DNA from: Thermoplasmata archaeon
GTDB lineage: Archaea > Thermoplasmatota > Thermoplasmata > Lutacidiplasmatales > UBA184
Assembly (NCBI GenBank): GCA_030046135.1
Contig: JASIEC010000071.1
Span: forward strand, 1-6,793
Reading direction: 5' to 3'
DNA: 6,793 nucleotides
Made by a program: the position numbers and the translations under genes. Under the pieces are notes generated by a model. The model saw only the letters and a program-made list of their open reading frames with translations, did not search any database and was not told the origin of the DNA. This document shows, in pieces, positions 1 to 4,335 of the stretch. Numbering within the stretch: position 1 is the stretch's first letter; every line of letters begins with the position of its first letter.

Positions 1-1
1 G

Positions 2-2077
2 GTCCTGCCGATCACGCACGACGAGACGGCCCTCGCGGTCGGGAAGACGCGGTACATCGGCGACATGGTCGTCGCCGTCGCCGCGATCGACGAGCGGACC
101 GCCGAGGAGGCCCTCGCCCGGGTCGAGATCGACGTGGAGCCGCTGCCGGAGTATCCGGACCCGCGGGGCGGGACCGTCAAGGTCGCCGAGCCGATCCACG
201 CGCGGGGCCTGAACGGCTCGAACATCCAGAAGGAGGTCCTCCAGCACTTCGGGGACGTGGATGCGGCGCTCGCCGCCGCCGCGCACAAGGTCCGCGTCCG
301 GGGCACGTTCGCGGGCGTCACCCACGCGTTCACCGAGCCGCTCGTGACGATCGCCGAGGCGACCCCGGACGGTCGGCTCACCGTCTGGAGCGCGACGCAG
401 GTCCCGCACTACCTCCATCGGGCCCTGTCCGAGGTGCTTGGGATCCCGATGCACCGGATCCGCGTGATCAAGCCCGAGGTCGGCGGCGGGTTCGGGGGGA
501 AGTCCGACCCGCTTCCCCACGAGATCGCGTGCGCGGCCCTCGCCCTCGAGACGGGCCGGCCCGTCAAGATGCTCCTCGACCGGGAGGACGTCTTCTACAC
601 GAACCACGGCCGCCATCCGACGCAGAACGACGTGACGATCGCGACGGACGCCGAGGGCCGGATCGTCGCCTACGACATCGAGGCGCTGATCGACGGCGGG
701 GCGTGGAGCTCGTTCGGGACCGTCACCACGTACTACAACGGCGTGCTCGCGATGGGGCCGTATCGCGTCCCGAACTTCCGGTACAAGGGGCGCCGGGTCT
801 ACACGACGAAGCCCCCGTCCGGGGCGATGCGGGCCCACGGCGGGACGAACATCCGCTACTCGGTCGAGGTGGCGCTCGACCGGCTCGCCGAGGAGCTCGC
901 GGTCGATCCGTTCGACCTCCGCGTCCGGAACGCCCTCCCTCCGAACTCCACGACCGTCAACGAGTTCCGGATCACGTCGACGTCGTTCCTCGCCTGCCTC
1001 CGGGCGGCGCGCGAGAAGAGCGGCTGGGACGAGAAGTTCCGTCGCCTTCCGTTCGGCCGGGGCGTGGGGCTCGGCTGCGGCTTCTACATCTCGGGCTCGA
1101 ACAGCCCCATCCACTTCACGCCGAAGATGCCGCAGTCGACCGTCCACTTGAAGGCCGACATCGACGGCGGGATCGCCGTCCACTCGATGCAGGCGGACAT
1201 CGGGCAGGGCTCGAACACGCTCCTCGCCGCGATCGTCGCCGAGGTGCTCGGCTGCGACCTCGACCGCGTGCATGTCCAGCGCGTCGACTCGGACGTGAGC
1301 CCGATCGACCTGGGCTCGTACTCGAGCCGGGTCACGTTCATGATGGGGAACGCCGCCCGGTCGGCGGCGGAGCAGCTCCGCGCGCAGGTCGTGGACGGCG
1401 CCGCCGCGATCCTGGGCGTCCCCCCGGCCGACCTCGAGGTCGGCCGCGAGGAGATCCACCGTCGGGGCCACCCCGAGGTCCGCGTCCCGTTCCTCGACGC
1501 CCTCCGGCGCGCGATGGAGTCGACGGGGGCCCTCACCGCGTCGGGGTCCTACCAGACCCGGCCCGTCGGCGGCACGTTCAAGGGCGCGCGGGCGGGGACC
1601 GCCCCCGCGTATTCGTTCGCCGCGTACGTCGCCGAGGTCGACGTCGACGACGAGACGGGTGAGTACCGCGTCGACCACGTCTGGTCCGCCTTCGACTGCG
1701 GGCGGGCGCTCAACCGGCTCGCCGTGGAGGGCCAGATCGAGGGATCGATCCACATGGGGCTCGGCCAGGTCCTCGGGGAGACGATGAGCTACCGGGGCTC
1801 GAGGCTGTTCAACCCGTCGCTCCTCGAGTACAAGATCCCCGCGCCCCAGCAGATGCCGAAGGTCGACATCCTGCTCGTCGGCGGCGACGACCCCGAGGGG
1901 CCGTTCGGGGCGAAGGAAGCAGGCGAGGGGCCGCTCGTCGCGACGCTCCCGGCGGTCGCGAACGCGCTCTACGATGCGATCGGGTGTCGGTTCTCGGAGC
2001 TTCCGATCACGCCGGACCGGGTCGTGCGCGCTCTCGACGTGCGGCGGGCGGCCGGCCGGTCGTGGAAGGGCCACTAG
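2..2077 (+). CDS. hcrA: 4-hydroxybenzoyl-CoA reductase, alpha (molybdenum cofactor) subunit, 5'-truncated by window edge
   Basis: Large subunit of a xanthine-dehydrogenase-family molybdoenzyme. It holds the molybdopterin cofactor and the substrate site, where 4-hydroxybenzoyl-CoA would be reductively dehydroxylated to benzoyl-CoA in the cytoplasm. The frame is open to the window edge; the ATG at 65 lies inside a conserved stretch (RYIGDMVVAVAAID), so it is not the start. 691 residues are visible and about 70 should be missing relative to family members of roughly 770. In fragment numbering, residues 1-60 are the end of the hammerhead domain. The cofactor domains follow, with GGGFGGK (161-167), GAMRAHGG (Arg277), IGQGSNT (Gln402) and GAKEAGEGPL. 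The GEG glutamate of that last motif (642) aligns with the catalytic Glu of xanthine oxidase. The family is certain. The substrate is inferred mainly from the partner gene's iron-sulfur insert and from the TTVNEFRITS segment after the Arg motif, which resembles HcrA. A related aryl- or acyl-CoA-acting member is the alternative. Confidence 0.85.
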   Translation, partial: VLPITHDETALAVGKTRYIGDMVVAVAAIDERTAEEALARVEIDVEPLPEYPDPRGGTVKVAEPIHARGLNGSNIQKEVLQHFGDVDAALAAAAHKVRVRGTFAGVTHAFTEPLVTIAEATPDGRLTVWSATQVPHYLHRALSEVLGIPMHRIRVIKPEVGGGFGGKSDPLPHEIACAALALETGRPVKMLLDREDVFYTNHGRHPTQNDVTIATDAEGRIVAYDIEALIDGGAWSSFGTVTTYYNGVLAMGPYRVPNFRYKGRRVYTTKPPSGAMRAHGGTNIRYSVEVALDRLAEELAVDPFDLRVRNALPPNSTTVNEFRITSTSFLACLRAAREKSGWDEKFRRLPFGRGVGLGCGFYISGSNSPIHFTPKMPQSTVHLKADIDGGIAVHSMQADIGQGSNTLLAAIVAEVLGCDLDRVHVQRVDSDVSPIDLGSYSSRVTFMMGNAARSAAEQLRAQVVDGAAAILGVPPADLEVGREEIHRRGHPEVRVPFLDALRRAMESTGALTASGSYQTRPVGGTFKGARAGTAPAYSFAAYVAEVDVDDETGEYRVDHVWSAFDCGRALNRLAVEGQIEGSIHMGLGQVLGETMSYRGSRLFNPSLLEYKIPAPQQMPKVDILLVGGDDPEGPFGAKEAGEGPLVATLPAVANALYDAIGCRFSELPITPDRVVRALDVRRAAGRSWKGH
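2064..2070 (+). promoter_or_regulatory. Shine-Dalgarno sequence of hcrB
   Basis: GGAAGGG lies inside the last codons of hcrA, nine bases before the ATG at 2080. It supports that ATG over the upstream in-frame GTG at 1984, which would overlap hcrA by 94 bases and add 32 residues with no family resemblance. Confidence 0.55.
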
Positions 2078-2079
2078 CG

Positions 2080-3063
2080 ATGCACCTCGACCCGTTCGAG
2101 CTCCATCGACCGACGACCGTCGGCGAGACCGTCCGGCTCGCGGGCTCGCTCGCCGGCCGGTTCGACTTCCTCGCCGGGGGGACGGACCTCTTGCCGAACT
2201 ACAAGATGCACCTCAACCTCAAGCCGCACCTGATCGCGCTCGAGGACGTGGCCGAGCTCCGGGGCCACACCCTCGAGCGGGTCGGCGCGATGGCCCGCCT
2301 CGCTGACCTCGAGCGGGACGAGGAGTTCGCCCGGGCGTGGCCCGCGCTGCACGACGCCGTCCAGGAGGTCGCGACGCCGCTCGTGCGGGCGAGCGGGACG
2401 GTGGGCGGGAACCTGCTGCTCGAGACCCGGTGCTTCTTCTTCAACCAGAGCTACTTCTGGCGGGCGAGCCTCGGCTTCTGTCTCAAGGCGGACGGGGACC
2501 GGTGCCACGTCGTCCCCCAGAAGGAGGTCTGCTACGCGACGTTCTCGGGGGACCTCGCGCCCGCGCTGATGGTGCTCGATGCGGAGGTCGAGGTCGCGGG
2601 CCCGGACGGGCGACGGCGGCTCCCCCTCGGCGCGCTGTACGATGCCCAGGGCGACGGGATCCGGCGCCTCACGCTCTCGCCGGGGGAGCTCGTCGTCGCG
2701 GTCCACCTGCCGCGGGCCGCACGCGGGCGCAAGGGCCGCTACAAGAAGCTCCGGGTCCGCCCGACGTTCGACTTCCCCGAGCTCGGCGTCGCCGTCGCGG
2801 GGCGGTGGGACGGCGCGCGCGTCGAAGAGCTCCGGATCGCGGTCGGCGGCGCCGATCCCCGGCCCCGCCGGTTCGACGAGCTCACGCAGGCGTGTGTCGG
2901 CGGGGCGCTCGGCGACGCGCGGGCGCGCGAGCTTGGGGCCGCGATCGCCGCCACGGTCCGTCCGGTCCACAACACCTTTCTACCGGCGGACTACCGGCGC
3001 CGCATGATCGCGGTGTACGTCCGGCGGGCGATCGCCGAGGCCCGCGTCGGATCGGCGGCGTGA
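2080..3063 (+). CDS. hcrB: 4-hydroxybenzoyl-CoA reductase, beta (FAD, [4Fe-4S]) subunit
   Basis: FAD-binding medium subunit of the reductase, 327 residues, the usual family length (about 320-330). It passes electrons between the iron-sulfur small subunit and the molybdenum site. The FAD-binding loops AGGTDLLP (32-39) and GTVGGNLLLE (106-115) are intact. After the second loop comes an insert absent from ordinary xanthine dehydrogenases, with cysteines at 118, 134, 142 and 151 (TRCFFFNQSYFW ... GFCLK ... DRCHV ... EVCYAT). As I recall, the Thauera aromatica HcrB cluster ligands are Cys122, 138, 146 and 155, which gives the same 16/8/9 spacing. This insert binds an extra [4Fe-4S] cluster and is the best evidence for the reductase call. 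The C-terminal CO-dehydrogenase-flavoprotein domain spans about 215-320. The start is two bases after the hcrA stop and preceded by GGAAGGG, so the two genes form an operon. The stop overlaps the start of the next gene. Which aromatic CoA ester it acts on is inferred, not seen. Confidence 0.9.
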   Translation: MHLDPFELHRPTTVGETVRLAGSLAGRFDFLAGGTDLLPNYKMHLNLKPHLIALEDVAELRGHTLERVGAMARLADLERDEEFARAWPALHDAVQEVATPLVRASGTVGGNLLLETRCFFFNQSYFWRASLGFCLKADGDRCHVVPQKEVCYATFSGDLAPALMVLDAEVEVAGPDGRRRLPLGALYDAQGDGIRRLTLSPGELVVAVHLPRAARGRKGRYKKLRVRPTFDFPELGVAVAGRWDGARVEELRIAVGGADPRPRRFDELTQACVGGALGDARARELGAAIAATVRPVHNTFLPADYRRRMIAVYVRRAIAEARVGSAA

Positions 3064-3461
3064 CCGAGAGCCCGGAGTTCGCCCTCCTTCCCCTCGCCCG
3101 CCTCCGCAACCACGAGGAGATCGTCCCGGAGAAGGTTCGCGAACTCGTCGCCGAGATCACGCGCTCCCGGGTCCAGTCCGAGCCGATCTGGGTCGCCCGA
3201 GACTCCTGGGTGATCCTGAACGGCCATCATCGGGCGGAGGCGCTCCGCCGGCTCGGGGCGAAGCGCGTGGCGGCTTGGGTGTTCGACTACGACTCGGGGA
3301 CCGTGCTGCTCGATCGCTGGAAGCCCGGGCCGCCGATCTCAAAGGAGGAGGTCCTCCGTCGCGCGGCCGAGGGCCGCCCATTCCCTCCGAAGACGACCCG
3401 GCACCGCCTGACGATCGAGCTGGCACCGCGGGAAGTGCCCTTGGGCGAGCTGCTCGAGTAG
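3060..3461 (+). CDS. Small ParB/SerK-like domain protein, translationally coupled to hcrB
   Basis: 133-residue cytoplasmic protein of the ParB N-terminal-like fold. The GTG start overlaps the hcrB stop (GTGA), so ribosomes finishing hcrB can probably restart here; only a weak GGAT precedes it. Visible marks are NHEEIVPEKVRELVAEI (17-33), a short strand (EPIWV, 41-45), the signature VILNGHHRAEALRRLGAKRV (51-70) and a late FPPKTTRH (108-115). The GHHR motif is the nucleotide/phosphate-binding signature of ParB-like proteins. GHHR combined with a C-terminal PPKTT/PPKST motif resembles the archaeal free-serine kinase SerK, SbnI and DUF1015 proteins more than plasmid ParB. The first motif residue is Asn where DGHHR is usual. 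There is no helix-turn-helix DNA-binding domain, so chromosome partitioning is unlikely. Substrate and role are unknown. The reductase context suggests, but does not prove, a regulatory or accessory job in the aromatic pathway. Confidence is high that it is a gene and moderate for the fold. Confidence 0.8.
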   Translation: MTESPEFALLPLARLRNHEEIVPEKVRELVAEITRSRVQSEPIWVARDSWVILNGHHRAEALRRLGAKRVAAWVFDYDSGTVLLDRWKPGPPISKEEVLRRAAEGRPFPPKTTRHRLTIELAPREVPLGELLE

Positions 3462-3473
3462 GGTCGCCTCTCC

Positions 3474-3500
3474 GGGCCCCTTGTGCGACACGGTGGGCCC
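3474..3500. other. Small inverted repeat in the convergent spacer
   Basis: GGGCCC at 3474-3479 and again at 3495-3500 can pair as a 6-bp stem around a 15-base loop, 12 bases after the ParB-like stop. No T-run follows on either strand, so the usual archaeal termination signal is missing. Each arm is also self-complementary and such words are frequent at this GC content. It may help end transcription of the operon, but this is a weak call. Confidence 0.2.
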
Positions 3501-3504
3501 TTCC

Positions 3505-3512
3505 AGGGAGGG
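3505..3512 (+). promoter_or_regulatory. Strong Shine-Dalgarno-like site before a 35-codon ORF
   Basis: AGGGAGGG, with the GGAGG core at 3507-3511, ends three bases before an ATG at 3516. It is the best ribosome-binding match in front of any start in the window. The spacer of four bases after the core is slightly short. Confidence 0.35.
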
Positions 3513-3515
3513 CTC

Positions 3516-3623
3516 ATGGACAACCCCTTGGGTCGCACCGCTCGGAAGTCCGTGGGCGTCCACGACGACGGTCTCGTGCGCGTGCCCCGCGGCCCGGACG
3601 GACTCACCGCGAGGCGGGGGTGA
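3516..3623 (+). CDS. Possible small basic protein, 35 residues
   Basis: Short ORF between two convergent genes, beginning MDNPLGRTARKSV and ending GLTARRG. It has an ATG, a strong upstream AGGGAGGG, and a TGA stop 20 bases inside the 3' end of purN on the other strand. The product is rich in Arg/Lys and Gly, with no cysteine, no hydrophobic segment and no motif I recognise. About 88% of its codons end in G or C, somewhat below the neighbouring genes, with TTG, GGT, GCT, GGT and GGA as exceptions. It is 54 bases past the ParB-like stop, so it could be the last gene of the reductase operon. A chance ORF remains possible because open frames are easy to obtain at this GC content. Confidence 0.35.
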   Translation: MDNPLGRTARKSVGVHDDGLVRVPRGPDGLTARRG

Positions 3624-4224
3624 GCGGGAGAGGGATCGACCCGTCCGCGAACCGGAGGATCGTCTGGGCCAGGAGCTCGACCTCGACCGGATGCAGGCGA
3701 GCCCGGAGCGAGTCCTCGGTCTCGCCCGGGCGGACGGCGATCTGGACCTGGGAGATCGTCGGACCGCGGTCGACGTCGCGCGTGACGAGGTGCACCGTCG
3801 CGCCGGTCTCCCGGTCGCCCGCGGCGAGGACCGCCCGGTGGACCTTCGGCCCGTACATTCCCCGGCCTCCGTGGCGCGGGAGAAGCGACGGGTGGAGGTT
3901 GATCGCGCGGCCGCTCCAGCGGTCGACCCAGCCGGGCGGAAGCACCGCCAGGAACCCCGCCAGAACGACGAGCTCCGCTCCCGCCGACTCGAGCCGCCGG
4001 GTGAGCTCGGCCCCCCAGGCCTCCCGGTCCGTGCCGCGCGACAGCAGGACCGCCGTCGGCAGCCCGCGCCGACGAGCCCGCTCGATCGCCGGGGCGCCTT
4101 CTCGGTCGCAGAGGACGATCGCGATCCGGGCCGGGAGCGTCCCCGCTTCGATGCGTTCGGCGATGGCGTCGAGCGTCGTGCCCTCCCCCGAGACCAGGAA
4201 TCCTATCGGGAGGGTCCGGCTCAT
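3604..4224 (-). CDS. purN: Phosphoribosylglycinamide formyltransferase (GAR transformylase)
   Basis: Transfers the formyl group of 10-formyltetrahydrofolate to glycinamide ribonucleotide, the third step of de novo purine synthesis, in the cytoplasm. 206 residues, a normal full length. The N-terminal GFLVSGEGTTLDAIAE (8-23) is the phosphate-binding loop of the family. NLHPSLLP (109-116) and TRDVDRGPTI (148-157) supply the three catalytic residues equivalent to E. coli Asn106, His108 and Asp144, here Asn109, His111 and Asp152; His145 matches E. coli His137. Between them, RHGGRGMYGPKVHRAV is five residues longer than in E. coli and matches the PurN type found in Bacteroidetes and archaea. The ATG at 4224 is the start. 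The frame stays open for another 2.4 kb upstream only because it runs antisense to the next gene. No Shine-Dalgarno sequence precedes the ATG, so the transcript may be leaderless. It converges with the reductase operon and diverges from the thermopsin gene. Confidence 0.95.
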   Translation of the reverse strand: MSRTLPIGFLVSGEGTTLDAIAERIEAGTLPARIAIVLCDREGAPAIERARRRGLPTAVLLSRGTDREAWGAELTRRLESAGAELVVLAGFLAVLPPGWVDRWSGRAINLHPSLLPRHGGRGMYGPKVHRAVLAAGDRETGATVHLVTRDVDRGPTISQVQIAVRPGETEDSLRARLHPVEVELLAQTILRFADGSIPLPLTPASR

Positions 4225-4290
4225 GCGGCGGCCGCGACGTCTCGAGGGTAGAAGGCTCCGGCCCCCGGGCTCAGGAGGCGATCGCGCGTC

Positions 4291-4303
4291 GCAAAGGCTT
4301 ACG
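4291..4303 (+). promoter_or_regulatory. Candidate BRE/TATA element for the thermopsin-like gene
   Basis: GCAAAGGCTTACG is the least GC-rich stretch of the 111-base divergent spacer between purN and the surface-protein gene. A purine/A-rich BRE-like half (GCAAAG) is followed by a degenerate TATA half (GCTTACG). Starting about 25 bases downstream would give a leader of roughly 10 bases before the ATG at 4336, consistent with the lack of a Shine-Dalgarno sequence there. On the other strand, the only T/A-containing spot near purN (CCTTCTACCC, reverse complement of 4246-4255) is a weaker candidate and is not called. Confidence 0.35.
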
Positions 4304-4335
4304 TCCACTGGCGGTCCCAGTCGCTTCGTTCGACG

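Noticed and set aside
1084..1536. - strand open frame of 150 codons opposite hcrA
   Set aside because: Ser/Arg-rich shadow with no recognisable motif, fully overlapped by a conserved gene.
529..1662. Long + strand open frame inside hcrA in another phase
   Set aside because: Low-complexity Arg/Pro/Gly-rich translation, a typical shadow frame at very high GC. The hcrA frame carries all the conserved motifs.
1984..2079. N-terminal extension of hcrB from a GTG at 1984
   Set aside because: It would overlap hcrA by 94 bases, adds unrelated sequence, and the ATG at 2080 has a ribosome site and matches the family's N-terminus.
3462..3603. Possible structured RNA or tRNA in the convergent spacer
   Set aside because: No cloverleaf, no T-loop GTTCRA-type sequence and no extended stem beyond the 6-bp GGGCCC pairing.
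4246..4255. TATA-like element for purN on the - strand (CCTTCTACCC)
   Set aside because: Only a few A/T bases and no BRE-like purine stretch; too weak to call as a feature.
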